Source: Salinarimonas sp046292825
GTDB lineage: Bacteria > Pseudomonadota > Alphaproteobacteria > Rhizobiales > Beijerinckiaceae
NCBI RefSeq assembly: GCF_046292825.1
Contig: NZ_JBKBQG010000012.1
Coordinates: 36,252 to 100,251, forward strand
Direction of reading: 5' to 3'
Length of the DNA: 64,000 nucleotides
Shown: positions 53,701 to 62,851 of the stretch, piece after piece
How the letters are laid out: every line of letters starts with the position of its first letter
How positions within the stretch are numbered: the first letter of the stretch is position 1
The notes under the pieces: generated by a model
What the model saw: only the letters and a program-made list of their open reading frames with translations
Database searches by the model: none
What the model was told of the DNA's origin: nothing
Made by a program: the position numbers and the translations under genes

Positions 53701-54435
53701 TCATGGTAGCGCGATCACACCATAAGAGATTGCCTTCGACACCGCGTGGGTGGTGGAGAGGGCGTTTAGTTTGAAGCGGGCATTTTCGAGATGGAAGCGA
53801 ACTGTGCGTTCACTGAGACCCAGGATCGCAGATGTGTCCCAAATCGTCTTTCCGGCTGCACACCACCTCAGACATTCCTTCTCCCGCTCCGACAGCTTCT
53901 CCGCGTAATCGTTCTGGTCGATGCGTTCGACCTTCAGCGCCCAGGAATGGAAGTAATAAGAAATAACCATAAATTCCTTGATCAACACACGCTTGAGCAT
54001 CTGCCACTCGGCCGGACGCGCGTCGGCATTGATCGAGAAGAGCGCGAACTCGCCGTGCCGGCCGCGGATGGGGAACGAGATCCCCTGCGCGCCGATGTCG
54101 AATTCCTGCGCTTCTCCGAACATTCGCCTGATCGCCGGCTTGCGCCGATCGAGTTCCCCCCAGTCGATGGGAAGCACCCCTGCGAGACCGAACCGGACGA
54201 CCGGATCGATATTGACGTAGTCCCGCTGCTCGTAATGACGAACCCAATCCGGAGAATAGGTCACCGAGACCAATGGCCGCTGTCGACGCTCGGAGGGAAG
54301 ATTGAGACCGAGATACGCGACGTGCTTCAGTCCGAAACGATCCATGTGCTCGCGCAGGATCGAATGCCCTTCCGCAAGCTTCTCGGCGGAGGCGATCTTG
54401 TCGATCAGATCGAATGCGCTCTCGGTCCCGGACAT
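53701..54435 (-). CDS. luxR: LuxR-family autoinducer-binding regulator (adjacent to luxI)
   Basis: 244 residues. The autoinducer domain keeps the ligand residues W64, Y68, D78, P79, W92 and G118 (register of TraR W57, Y61, D70, P71, W85, G113). The C-terminal helix-turn-helix has LSEREKECLRWCAAGKT and RTVRFHLENARFKLNA. ATG 54435 is the first that gives a normal length. It lies between the other luxR gene and luxI on the same strand. It should bind AHL and the lux box downstream of its stop. Confidence 0.9.
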   Translation of the reverse strand: MSGTESAFDLIDKIASAEKLAEGHSILREHMDRFGLKHVAYLGLNLPSERRQRPLVSVTYSPDWVRHYEQRDYVNIDPVVRFGLAGVLPIDWGELDRRKPAIRRMFGEAQEFDIGAQGISFPIRGRHGEFALFSINADARPAEWQMLKRVLIKEFMVISYYFHSWALKVERIDQNDYAEKLSEREKECLRWCAAGKTIWDTSAILGLSERTVRFHLENARFKLNALSTTHAVSKAISYGVIALP

Positions 54436-54561
54436 GACTTCAGCCTTGATCACGCACCCTGCGTCACCCTCGCCGCGACGCAGGACCCGATGCTCGGCTC
54501 TGCTCGCGGCGGCGACCATACCACGAATCCGATGGCGTCGCGCGGGGGATTGCAGCAACGC

Positions 54562-55275
54562 TTACACGAGGAGAATGCGCTCGTTGATGGCGATCGCAAC
54601 GGCATGGTTGCGATTGACGGCGTCGAGCTTCCTGCACGACGAGGAGATGTGCGCGAGAGCCGTCCTTTCGGCGATGCCGAGCCGCCGCGCGATCTCCTGC
54701 GTGCAATGGCCCTTCGCCAGCATCATCAGGACCTGACGCTCGCGATCTGTCAAGGCGCGACGCGGCGTTCGACGCTCGGGATCGGCGATGCGCGCCGCCG
54801 CCTCGTACGCGCCGAGCGCGAGCATGACGATGCCGCCGGTCGCCTTGGGTGCCACCCGCGCGTCGGCGCCGCTGAACGAGACGCATCCGACGGAGCCGCC
54901 GACGCCGAAGACCGGCACGCAGAAGCCGCTTCTCATCCCCGCAGCGCGCGCCTGGGCCATTACCCGGGCGGCGAAGGGGTCCCGCACCGGATCATAGGGC
55001 GCCTCCGACCACGCGAACGGCACCGGAGAGATCCGACACCGACGTGCCACGGGATCATGCTGCAGGAAGCCTGATCGCAGGTAGTGCTCCCTCCAGCCCG
55101 CCGGCAGATCCTCGTGCAGGATGGCGGAGCCGAGTTCGGCTCCGGTCTTGGGAAGGCCGGTGACCACGCTGTAGGTGAGGCCGAGGTGCTCGAGCGTATC
55201 GCGCGGGGCATCGCGAAGCGCCTCGCGCGTCTCGGCTCGTCTCAGCGCCTCCACGCAGACGAACGGATCGGTCAC
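54562..55275 (-). CDS. Second LuxR-family autoinducer-binding regulator
   Basis: 237 residues from a GTG start with AGGTGAG just upstream. Ligand residues W61, Y65, D74, P75 and W89 are conserved (WREHYL, HDPVARR, FAWSEAP). The C-terminal DNA-binding domain has LTDREREVLMMLAKGHCT-like features (LTDRERQVLMMLAKGHCTQE) and LGIAERTALAHISSSCRKL. It is co-directional with the luxR-luxI pair, 126 bases upstream. It may bind the same or another AHL; sequence alone does not say. Confidence 0.85.
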   Translation of the reverse strand: MTDPFVCVEALRRAETREALRDAPRDTLEHLGLTYSVVTGLPKTGAELGSAILHEDLPAGWREHYLRSGFLQHDPVARRCRISPVPFAWSEAPYDPVRDPFAARVMAQARAAGMRSGFCVPVFGVGGSVGCVSFSGADARVAPKATGGIVMLALGAYEAAARIADPERRTPRRALTDRERQVLMMLAKGHCTQEIARRLGIAERTALAHISSSCRKLDAVNRNHAVAIAINERILLV

Positions 55276-55372
55276 GCCGCTCACCTCTTGTTGCTGCTCG
55301 CCCGCCCGACAACGCCCCACCCTCTGGCGCGGCAGGATGCCGCGTGGGAAGCGGGTTCGCAAGCACCTTTCG

Positions 55373-56911
55373 TCATGCCGCCGCTCGCCTGCGGTCGAGA
55401 TGCGAGCGGTAGGACAATGCCTCCGCGAGATGCACGCGACGAACGCGCTCCTCCCCCTGAAGGTCGGCGAGGGTGCGGGCGACCTTGAGAACGCGGTGGA
55501 AGCCGCGCGCGGAGAGCCTGAGCGCGCTCGCCGCGTCGCGCAGGAGCGCCATGCCCTCGGCGTCCGGCCGCGCGACCTCCTCGAGCAGCGCGGCCGGGCA
55601 GGCGGCATTGGTGGTGGCGGCGTCGAGCCCGAGCCCGGAATAGCGCGCGCTCTGCGTCGCCCGCGCCGCCGCGACCCGCGCCGCCACCTCGGCCGAGCCC
55701 TCCCCGGGCGAGGGCAGGATCAGGTCCGCCGCGGAAACCGCCGGGACCTCGATCGTCAGGTCGATGCGATCGAGAAGCGGCCCTGACAAGCGCGACTGGT
55801 AATGCGCCATGCAGCGCTCGTTGGGCCCGCGCCGACAGGCATAGCCGGGCTCGGTCGCCTGGCCGCAACGGCAGGGGTTCATCGCGGCGACGAGCTGGAA
55901 GCGGGCCGGATAGGTGACCCGCGCATTGGCCCGCGCGATCATCACCTCTCCCGTCTCCAGCGGTTGGCGCAGGCTGTCGAGGGTCTGCGGCTGGAATTCG
56001 GGCAGCTCGTCGAGAAACAGGACGCCGCGATGGGCGAGCGACACCTCGCCGGGCCGCGCCGTCGAGCCGCCGCCGACGAGCGCCGCGGTCGAGGCCGAAT
56101 GGTGGGGCGCGCGAAACGGCCGGCGGTCGGAGAGCTTGCCCTCCTCGATCAGCCCCGCCACCGAATGGACGAGCGAGACCTCGATCAGCTCGCGCGGCGC
56201 GAGCGCGGGAAGGATCGAGGGCAGGCGCTGGGCGAGCATCGACTTGCCGGCGCCGGGCGGCCCCGACATCAAGAGATTGTGCCCGCCCGCAGCCGCGATC
56301 TCGAGCACGCGCTTGGCGCTCTCCTGCCCCTTGATCTCGCGCAGATCCGGCAGCGCGGCGCTCGCCCGCGCGATCGCCGGCCGGGGTCGCGCGAGCACCT
56401 GCGTGCCCTTGAAGTGGTTGGCGAGCTGGACGAGGTTCTCGGGCGCGAGGACCTCGATCTCGCTCGACGCCCAGGCCGCCTCCGGTCCGCAGGCATGCGG
56501 GCAGATCAGCCCCTGCCCGCGCGCGTGCGCCGCCATCGCGGCGGGCAGCACGCCCGCGACCGGCGTGATCGCGCCGTCGAGCGCGAGCTCGCCCAGGACC
56601 GTAAAGCCTTCGAGCGCGTCCGACGGGATCGCCCCGAGCGCCGCCATGATGCCGAGCGCGATCGGCAGGTCGAAATGGCTGCCCTCCTTCGGCAGATCCG
56701 CCGGCGCGAGGTTCACCGTGATCCGCTTCGAGGGCAAGGCGAGGCCCGAGGAGATCATCGCCGAGCGCACCCGCTCGCGGCTCTCCCCCACCGCCTTGTC
56801 CGGCAGGCCGACGACGTTGAAGGCGATCTGCCCCGCCGCGATCTGGACCTGCACGTCCACCGCCCGCGCCTCGACGCCTTCGAAGGAGACGGTGGAGACA
56901 CGCGTGACCAT
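55373..56911 (-). CDS. comM: YifB/ComM-family Mg-chelatase-like AAA+ ATPase
   Basis: 512 residues: N-terminal Lon-substrate-domain-like region (VQIAAGQIAFNVVGLPDKAV), Walker A GPPGAGKSMLAQRLP, Walker B VLFLDELPEF and the C-terminal Mg-chelatase domain (QLVAAMNPCRCG). ComM is a branch-migration helicase helping natural-transformation recombination in several bacteria; the role in alphaproteobacteria is less clear. ATG 56911. It is unlikely to belong with the lux genes. Confidence 0.93.
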   Translation of the reverse strand: MVTRVSTVSFEGVEARAVDVQVQIAAGQIAFNVVGLPDKAVGESRERVRSAMISSGLALPSKRITVNLAPADLPKEGSHFDLPIALGIMAALGAIPSDALEGFTVLGELALDGAITPVAGVLPAAMAAHARGQGLICPHACGPEAAWASSEIEVLAPENLVQLANHFKGTQVLARPRPAIARASAALPDLREIKGQESAKRVLEIAAAGGHNLLMSGPPGAGKSMLAQRLPSILPALAPRELIEVSLVHSVAGLIEEGKLSDRRPFRAPHHSASTAALVGGGSTARPGEVSLAHRGVLFLDELPEFQPQTLDSLRQPLETGEVMIARANARVTYPARFQLVAAMNPCRCGQATEPGYACRRGPNERCMAHYQSRLSGPLLDRIDLTIEVPAVSAADLILPSPGEGSAEVAARVAAARATQSARYSGLGLDAATTNAACPAALLEEVARPDAEGMALLRDAASALRLSARGFHRVLKVARTLADLQGEERVRRVHLAEALSYRSHLDRRRAAA

Positions 56912-57007
56912 GAGGCAACCCCGAGAGAAGCGGCTGCGAGCCGAGACGGATCACGGTTGCATGTTCGTTCGCCGCTGACAAGCGCGTGCGGTCACGGATG
57001 CGAACAT

Positions 57008-57646
57008 TCAACTCCAGATCGCGAGGCCGATCCCTGCCGCGACGAGCCCCGCACCGACGACCCGCTCGATCGGACCGCGCATCCGACGATAGGCGGCCCG
57101 GGCCGGCCCGCGGGCGAGGAGAAGCGCGATGCCGCCATACCAGAGGAGCTCGACCGCGAGGATCGCGAGAAGCACGATCCCCTTGGCCGACAAGGCCATG
57201 CCCGCCGGGATCGCCGCTGCGAACACGCCCGCGAAGAAGGCGAGGCCCTTCGGATTGGTGAGGCAGACGAGAGCCCCGAGGCGCAGGCCCGCGAGCGTCT
57301 CGCGGGTGCCTGCGATCAGGGCGGCGTCCGGCTCCCGCGCCGTCGGCTCGCAGCCCGCGCCGCGGAAGACGGCGATGCCGACATGGACGAGGTAGAGCCC
57401 GCCCGCGATCGCGAGGAGCCGGCGCGCCGCGGGCTCGGCGGCGAGGAGCGCGGCGAGGCCGCCCATCGCGAGCGCGGCGGCGAGTACGGCGGCGAGGCCG
57501 TGCCCGAGCGCGGCGGCGAGCGCCGCTCGCACCTCCCCCGAAGCGGCGAGGCGCGCGATCAGCGCGAAGCTCGGCCCGGGGCTCACGACGACGCCGCAAT
57601 AGATCGCGACGAGCGCGAGGATGGCGGAGATGTCGGCGGCGCTCAT
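57008..57646 (-). CDS. LysE/RhtB family exporter
   Basis: 212 residues, six helices, with ILALVAIYCGVVVSPGPSF and CLTNPKGLAFFAGVF signatures. It is the second of two tandem LysE-family genes, 7 bases after the first, so the pair is co-transcribed and divergent from the MocR-type regulator. Exported metabolite unknown. Confidence 0.88.
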   Translation of the reverse strand: MSAADISAILALVAIYCGVVVSPGPSFALIARLAASGEVRAALAAALGHGLAAVLAAALAMGGLAALLAAEPAARRLLAIAGGLYLVHVGIAVFRGAGCEPTAREPDAALIAGTRETLAGLRLGALVCLTNPKGLAFFAGVFAAAIPAGMALSAKGIVLLAILAVELLWYGGIALLLARGPARAAYRRMRGPIERVVGAGLVAAGIGLAIWS

Positions 57647-57653
57647 CGAGCCC

Positions 57654-58304
57654 TCACGGCAGCACCAGCCGCACCGCCGCCGCCGCGAGGATCCCCGCGA
57701 CGAGGGTCTCGAGCGGCCGGCGCAGCCTCAGATACGCCTTGGCCGAGCCCTCGCTCGCGGCGAGCGTCGCGAGCAGCGGATAGAACGAGAGGGCGAAAGC
57801 GGCGGCGCCGGCGAGCACCGCGAGCGGCGCCCAGGCGGGGCTTCCCGGCGGCGTCCCGATGGCGACGACGGCGATCCAGGCGAGCGGCGCCTTCGGATTG
57901 GCGAGGTGGACGAGAAGTCCGCGCACGGCCTCGGCGCGGACCTCTCGGGGACGGCCGCGAAAGGCCTCGCCCGCCGCGAAAGCGGGCCCCGGCCCGATCG
58001 CCGAGGCGAGCGCCCGCAGCGCGAGCCAGGCGAGGAGAACGGCGCCGGCGACGCGCAAGGCGTCGAGGAGGCGGGGCTCGGCCGCGATCGCCGCCGCAAG
58101 ACCGAGCGTCGTCGCAAGGCCCCAAATCGCCGAGCCGGCGCACACGCCGAGCGCGAACGCGATCCCGGCCCGTCGCCCCGACCGGGCCGAGACGACGACG
58201 GTCGCGAGGATCGCGGGGCCCGGCGTGCAGGTCGAGAGGACGAAGACCCCCCAGGCGGCGAGGATCGGGGCGAGCGCGTCGGGTATCGGCGCGGGGAAGC
58301 TCAT
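57654..58304 (-). CDS. LysE/RhtB family exporter
   Basis: 216 residues with STCTPGPAILATVVV and HLANPKAPLAWIAVVAIG signatures of LysE carriers. ATG 58304 gives the normal length; upstream in-frame starts would run over the inverted repeat at 58371-58408. It heads the two-gene exporter operon facing the MocR-type gene, which makes it a likely regulated target. Confidence 0.88.
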   Translation of the reverse strand: MSFPAPIPDALAPILAAWGVFVLSTCTPGPAILATVVVSARSGRRAGIAFALGVCAGSAIWGLATTLGLAAAIAAEPRLLDALRVAGAVLLAWLALRALASAIGPGPAFAAGEAFRGRPREVRAEAVRGLLVHLANPKAPLAWIAVVAIGTPPGSPAWAPLAVLAGAAAFALSFYPLLATLAASEGSAKAYLRLRRPLETLVAGILAAAAVRLVLP

Positions 58305-58370
58305 GGCGGAGACGATCGTTGCGGGGATCACGCGATGCCGCCGTGACGGTGCGGTGGTCCCGTGATACGG

Positions 58371-58408
58371 CACGTGACACTCGCTCGCCATTCGAATAGT
58401 GTCACGTG
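58371..58408. promoter_or_regulatory. Perfect 10-base inverted repeat, likely MocR operator
   Basis: CACGTGACAC (58371-58380) and GTGTCACGTG (58399-58408) are exact reverse complements separated by 18 bases, in the divergent gap between the LysE exporters and the MocR gene, 26 bases before the regulator's start. The symmetry fits a dimeric regulator that controls both directions. Confidence 0.65.
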
Positions 58409-58434
58409 ACGCTAAACCGGAAAGGAGCGCCCGC

Positions 58435-59820
58435 GTGCGCCTCGCCTCTCCCTGGACGCCCCGTCTCGCCGCGGGCGCGGGACCCGTGTCCGAGCGCCTC
58501 GCCGAGGCGCTCGCGGAGGATATCGTCGAGGGGCGCCTGCCCACCGGGGCCCGGCTCCCGGCGCATCGCGATCTCGCCTGGCGGCTCGGCATCGGCATCG
58601 GCACCGTGACGAAGGCCTATGGCGCGCTCGCCCGCCGCGGTCTCGTCCGCGCCGCCCGAGGGCGGGCGATGTTCGTGGCGCCGCCGCCGGGCTCCGCCGA
58701 CGGGCTCGTCGACCTCTCCCGCAACGCCCCGCCGTCGGGGCTGACGCGGCGCCTCGTCGCCACGACGCTCGCCGCGCTCGCCAAGCGGCTCGAGCCGGAC
58801 ATGCTCGCGCTCTACCTGCCGGCCGGAGGGCGTGCCTGCGATCGGGAGGCGATGGCGCGCTGGCTTGCGGAACTCGGGCTCGCGACGCCGCCCGATCGGC
58901 TGTTTCTCGTCAACGGCGCGCAGCAGGCCCTCGCGATCGCCTTCCACCTCGCTGCGGGGCCGCGCGGTCCGATCCTGACCGAGGCGCTGACCTATCCCGG
59001 CGCGATCGCGCTCGCGGCCCATGCCGGGCGCAGCCTCGTGCCGGTGGCGATCGACGCGGAAGGCCTCGTGCCGGACGCGCTCGAGGCGGCGCTCGCGGCG
59101 TGCGCGCGCGCCGGGGAACGCCCGGTCGCGTACGTCACGCCGACCCTCCACAACCCGACGACGGCCACGATGGGCGCCGCGCGGCGCGAGGCGATCGTCG
59201 CGCTCGCCCGCCGCTTCGATGCGCTCCTCGTGGAGGACGACGTCTACGCCTTCTCCGCCGACGGCAGCCGCCCGCCCCTCGCGGCGCTCGCTCCGGAGCG
59301 CGTCCTGTATGCGACGAGCCTCTCGAAGACGCTCTCGCCGGGCCTGCGCATCGGTGCCCTGGTGGTCCCCCCGGGTTTCGAGCAGGCGGCCGAGGCGGCG
59401 CTCGTCGCGAGCGCGGCGAGCGTCTCGCCCCTCTCCTGCGCGGTGCTCGCTTATTGGCTCGCGGACGGCGCGGCGGACGCCATCCGCGCGGCGATCCGCG
59501 AGGAGGCGGCGGCGCGGGTCGCCCTCGCGCGCCGGGCATTCGAGCGTGCGGGGATCGCGCTCGCGCTGCCGCAGGTTCCGGGCTTCCACGCCTTCCTCCC
59601 GCTGCCGCGCGCGGCGGCGGAGCGGCTCGCGGGGGCGGCGGCGGCGCACGGCATCCGGGTGACGCCGCCCGATGCGGTGAGCGTCGATCGAATCGGATCG
59701 GAATCGGGCATCAGGCTGTGCTTGGGCGCGCCGCCCGTCGACAGGCTCGGCGACGCGCTGACGCGGATCGCCGAACTCGCCCGCGACGTCGGCGAGGAGC
59801 GGCTCGTCGTCGCGCGGTGA
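58435..59820 (+). CDS. MocR-type GntR regulator with aminotransferase domain
   Basis: 461 residues: GntR winged helix (about 18-85; RLPAHRDLAWRLGIGIGTV) fused to a class-I aminotransferase-like domain with the PLP-lysine in TSLSKTLSPGLRIG. GTG 58435 is chosen because AAAGGAG is 7 bases upstream; the longer GTG at 58399 would put the inverted repeat inside the gene. MocR proteins sense PLP-bound amino compounds. Divergent to two LysE exporters, so it probably switches an amino-acid efflux system. Confidence 0.88.
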   Translation: MRLASPWTPRLAAGAGPVSERLAEALAEDIVEGRLPTGARLPAHRDLAWRLGIGIGTVTKAYGALARRGLVRAARGRAMFVAPPPGSADGLVDLSRNAPPSGLTRRLVATTLAALAKRLEPDMLALYLPAGGRACDREAMARWLAELGLATPPDRLFLVNGAQQALAIAFHLAAGPRGPILTEALTYPGAIALAAHAGRSLVPVAIDAEGLVPDALEAALAACARAGERPVAYVTPTLHNPTTATMGAARREAIVALARRFDALLVEDDVYAFSADGSRPPLAALAPERVLYATSLSKTLSPGLRIGALVVPPGFEQAAEAALVASAASVSPLSCAVLAYWLADGAADAIRAAIREEAAARVALARRAFERAGIALALPQVPGFHAFLPLPRAAAERLAGAAAAHGIRVTPPDAVSVDRIGSESGIRLCLGAPPVDRLGDALTRIAELARDVGEERLVVAR

Positions 59821-59823
59821 CGA

Positions 59824-60252
59824 TCAGGCCGCGGCCGCGGCGGCGACGGCGTCGCGGCGGATGCGCTCGACCATGGCGCGCACGCCGTTCGAGCGCTGCG
59901 GCGTGAGATGCTCGCGCAGGCCGAGCCGATCGAACACCTCGACGGCGTCGGTGCGCGCGATCTCGGAGGCGGGGCGGCCGGAATAGAGGGCGACGAGCAG
60001 AGCCACGAGCCCGCGCACGATGTGGGCGTCGCTGTCGCCGCGAAAAGCGAGCACCGGGTCCGGCCCGGACCGGTCCACCTGCGTCTCGAGCCAGACCTGG
60101 CTCGCGCAGCCATGGACCTTGTTCGCCTCGTTGTGCGCCTCCGCCGGCAGCTCCGGCAGCATCCGCCCGAGCTCGATCACGTAGCGGTAGCGCTCCTCCC
60201 AGTCGTCGAGGAATTCGAGGTTGGAGACGATCTCGTCGAAATTCGGCAGCAT
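59824..60252 (-). CDS. sufE: SufE family sulfur-acceptor protein
   Basis: 142 residues with the SufE fold; the sulfur-accepting Cys is in KVHGCASQVWL (about 51). It takes persulfide sulfur from SufS for Fe-S cluster assembly. No other suf gene is in the window. It ends 3 bases from the convergent MocR gene. Confidence 0.9.
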   Translation of the reverse strand: MLPNFDEIVSNLEFLDDWEERYRYVIELGRMLPELPAEAHNEANKVHGCASQVWLETQVDRSGPDPVLAFRGDSDAHIVRGLVALLVALYSGRPASEIARTDAVEVFDRLGLREHLTPQRSNGVRAMVERIRRDAVAAAAAA

Positions 60253-60315
60253 GACCCTACTTTGGCGCAGAGGCGGCGAAGAGCAAGGGGAAGCTCGGAG
60301 ATTGGCCGCCCGCCC

Positions 60316-61134
60316 TCACCGCTCGCTCGACAGATGCCGCTCGAGATACGCGAGTGCGCCCTGGCGGTCGGTCTCGCTGGCGGCGGCGACGGCGCGCTCG
60401 TAGAGATCGGCGATCCAGTGGTCGTGGACCGGATCGGCGGCGTCGCGGGCGAGGGTGAGCCACATCAGGCCGAGCGCGCGCTGGCGCGGCACGCCGTCGC
60501 CGGCGATCAGCATGTGGCCGAGGAGCGCTTGCGCGGGCGCGTGGCCCTTGGCGGCGGCGAGGTTGAACCAGCGCGCGGCCATGCGCGGATTGGGCGCGAC
60601 GCCGCGCCCGTCGAGATAGAGCCGCGCGAGGTTGTATTGCGCGTTCGCGTCGCCGAACCAGGAGGCGGCGTAGGAGAACATCTCGTGGGCCCGCCCGGGA
60701 TTGGGGCGGACATAGGTGCCGTCGATCCCGTCGAGGAAATAGGCGCCGAGCGCGACGAAGGCGCTCGCCACCACCCCGGCCTCGATCGTGTCGAGGCCGC
60801 GCTCGGCGTGATTGTCGGCGATGCGGGAGAAATATTCGAAGGCGCGCAGGTCGTCGTGCGCCACGCCGTCGCCGGACGCGTACATGCGCCCGAGCTTCCA
60901 CATCGCGAGCGTGTCCCCCTTCACCGCCGCGAACTCGAGCGCGCGCACGGCGCCGACCTTGTCGCCGGCATTGTAGTCGCGCATGCCGTGACGCAGCGCG
61001 TCGCGCACCGAGGCGAAGGGCGAGTCGGCCGTGCCGTCGACCGCGCCCGCCGGGCTCGCGAGGAGCGCGAGACCGAGGGCGGCGGCCGCGAGCGCGGACG
61101 CACGGAAGGGGGACGACCGCTCAGATGTCCGCAT
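60316..61134 (-). CDS. Secreted Sel1-like repeat protein
   Basis: 272 residues with an N-terminal signal peptide (SALAAAALGLALLASPAGA) and at least three Sel1-type TPR repeats (MWKLGRMYASGDGV, AQYNLARLYLDGRGV, AQALLGHMLIAGDGV). Such proteins are periplasmic scaffolds. Its start region overlaps the ilvD stop by 14 bases, so it is likely co-transcribed. Partner unknown. Confidence 0.85.
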   Translation of the reverse strand: MRTSERSSPFRASALAAAALGLALLASPAGAVDGTADSPFASVRDALRHGMRDYNAGDKVGAVRALEFAAVKGDTLAMWKLGRMYASGDGVAHDDLRAFEYFSRIADNHAERGLDTIEAGVVASAFVALGAYFLDGIDGTYVRPNPGRAHEMFSYAASWFGDANAQYNLARLYLDGRGVAPNPRMAARWFNLAAAKGHAPAQALLGHMLIAGDGVPRQRALGLMWLTLARDAADPVHDHWIADLYERAVAAASETDRQGALAYLERHLSSER

Positions 61135-62851
61135 AACACGTCTTTTCGTGCGCGCCGCCCGGATGGGTGACGGCGCCGTCCTTGGCCGGGCCGACCGTCT
61201 GGGCGTATTTCCAGAGATAGCCGGACGCGTAGCCCGTCTCGCGCGGCGTCCATTCCTGGCGCCGACGGTCGAGCTCCTCGTCCGAGAGATGGACCACGAG
61301 AGTGCCCTCGATGGCGTCCATCTCGATGATGTCGCCGTCGCGCAGGAGGCCGATCGGGCCGCCGACGGCGGCCTCCGGGCCGACATGGCCCACGCAGAAG
61401 CCGCGGGTGGCGCCCGAGAAGCGCCCGTCGGTGATCAGCGCGACCTTGTCGCCCATGCCCTGGCCGTAGAGCGCGGCGGTCGTCGACAGCATCTCGCGCA
61501 TGCCGGGGCCGCCCTTGGGCCCCTCGTAGCGGATGACGAGGACCTCGCCCTCCTCGTAGGCGCGGTTCTTGACCGCCTCGAAGCAGGCCTCCTCGCCGTC
61601 GAAGACGCGGGCGGGGCCCTTGAAGACCTGCTTCTCGGGCGGCATGCCCGCGACCTTCACGATCGCGCCCTCGGGCGCGAGGTTGCCCTTGAGGCCGACG
61701 ACGCCGCCGGTGGGGGTGATCGGCGCATCGGCCGGGCGCACCACGTCCTGCGCGGCGTTCCACTTCACGCCCGCGAGGTTCTCCGCCATCGTGCGGCCGG
61801 TCACGGTCAGGCAGTCGCCGTGCAGATAGCCGTGGTCGAGGAGCGTCTTCATGAGGAGGGGAATGCCGCCGACCTCGAAGAGATCCTTGGCGACGTAGCG
61901 CCCGCCGGGCTTGAGATCGGCGATGTAGGGCGTGCGCTTGAAGATCTCGGCGACCTCCTCGAGGCCGAACGAGATGCCCGCCTCGTGCGCGATCGCCGGC
62001 AGATGGAGCGCCGCGTTGGTCGAGCCGCCGGAGGCCGCCACCACGACCGCCGCGTTCTCGAGCGCCTTGCGGGTGACGATGTCGCGCGGGCGGATGTTCT
62101 TGGCGATCAGCTCCATCACCATCTCGCCGGCCGTCATGCAGAACCGGTCGCGGATCTCGTAGGGCGCGGGCGCGCCGGCCGAATAGGGCAGCGCGAGGCC
62201 GATCGCCTCGGAGACGGTCGCCATCGTGTTCGCGGTGAATTGCGCGCCGCAGGCGCCGGCGGACGGGCAGGCGACGCGCTCGAGCTCGGCGAGATCCTCG
62301 TCCGACATGGCGCCGACCGAGTGCTTGCCGACCGCCTCGAACACGTCCTGCACGGTGACGGGCTGGCCGCGGAAGGAGCCCGGCAGGATCGTCCCGCCAT
62401 AGATGAAGATCGAGGGCACGTTGAGGCGCACCATCGCCATCATCATGCCCGGCAGCGACTTGTCGCAGCCCGCCATGCCCACGAGGGCGTCGTAGGCGTG
62501 GCCGCGCATCGTCAGCTCGACGGAATCGGCGATCACCTCGCGCGAGGGCAGCGAGGCGCGCATGCCCTCGTGGCCCATGGCGATGCCGTCGGTGACCGTG
62601 ATGGTGCAGAACTCGCGCGGGGTGCCGTTCTTGGCCGCGACGCCCTTCTTCACCGCCTGAGCCTGGCGCATCAGCGAGATGTTGCAGGGCGCGGCCTCGT
62701 TCCAGCAGGTCGCGACGCCGACCAGAGGCTGGTGGATCTGCTCGTCGGTGAGGCCCATGGCGTAGAGGTAGGACCGGTGCGGGGCACGCGAGGGCCCCTC
62801 CGTCACGTGACGGCTCGGCAGCTTGCTCTTGTCGTAGACGCGCTCGCTCAT
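61121..62851 (-). CDS. ilvD: Dihydroxy-acid dehydratase
   Basis: 576 residues, the usual length. It dehydrates 2,3-dihydroxy-isovalerate and -methylvalerate in Ile/Val synthesis. The Fe-S cluster cysteines are in GVATCWNEAAPCN, GMAGCDKSLPG and CPSAGACGAQFTANT. ATG 62851 (MSERVYDKS) is the standard start. A 14-base palindrome lies 42 bases upstream. The Sel1-repeat gene follows with a 14-base overlap. Confidence 0.95.
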   Translation of the reverse strand: MSERVYDKSKLPSRHVTEGPSRAPHRSYLYAMGLTDEQIHQPLVGVATCWNEAAPCNISLMRQAQAVKKGVAAKNGTPREFCTITVTDGIAMGHEGMRASLPSREVIADSVELTMRGHAYDALVGMAGCDKSLPGMMMAMVRLNVPSIFIYGGTILPGSFRGQPVTVQDVFEAVGKHSVGAMSDEDLAELERVACPSAGACGAQFTANTMATVSEAIGLALPYSAGAPAPYEIRDRFCMTAGEMVMELIAKNIRPRDIVTRKALENAAVVVAASGGSTNAALHLPAIAHEAGISFGLEEVAEIFKRTPYIADLKPGGRYVAKDLFEVGGIPLLMKTLLDHGYLHGDCLTVTGRTMAENLAGVKWNAAQDVVRPADAPITPTGGVVGLKGNLAPEGAIVKVAGMPPEKQVFKGPARVFDGEEACFEAVKNRAYEEGEVLVIRYEGPKGGPGMREMLSTTAALYGQGMGDKVALITDGRFSGATRGFCVGHVGPEAAVGGPIGLLRDGDIIEMDAIEGTLVVHLSDEELDRRRQEWTPRETGYASGYLWKYAQTVGPAKDGAVTHPGGAHEKTCYADI

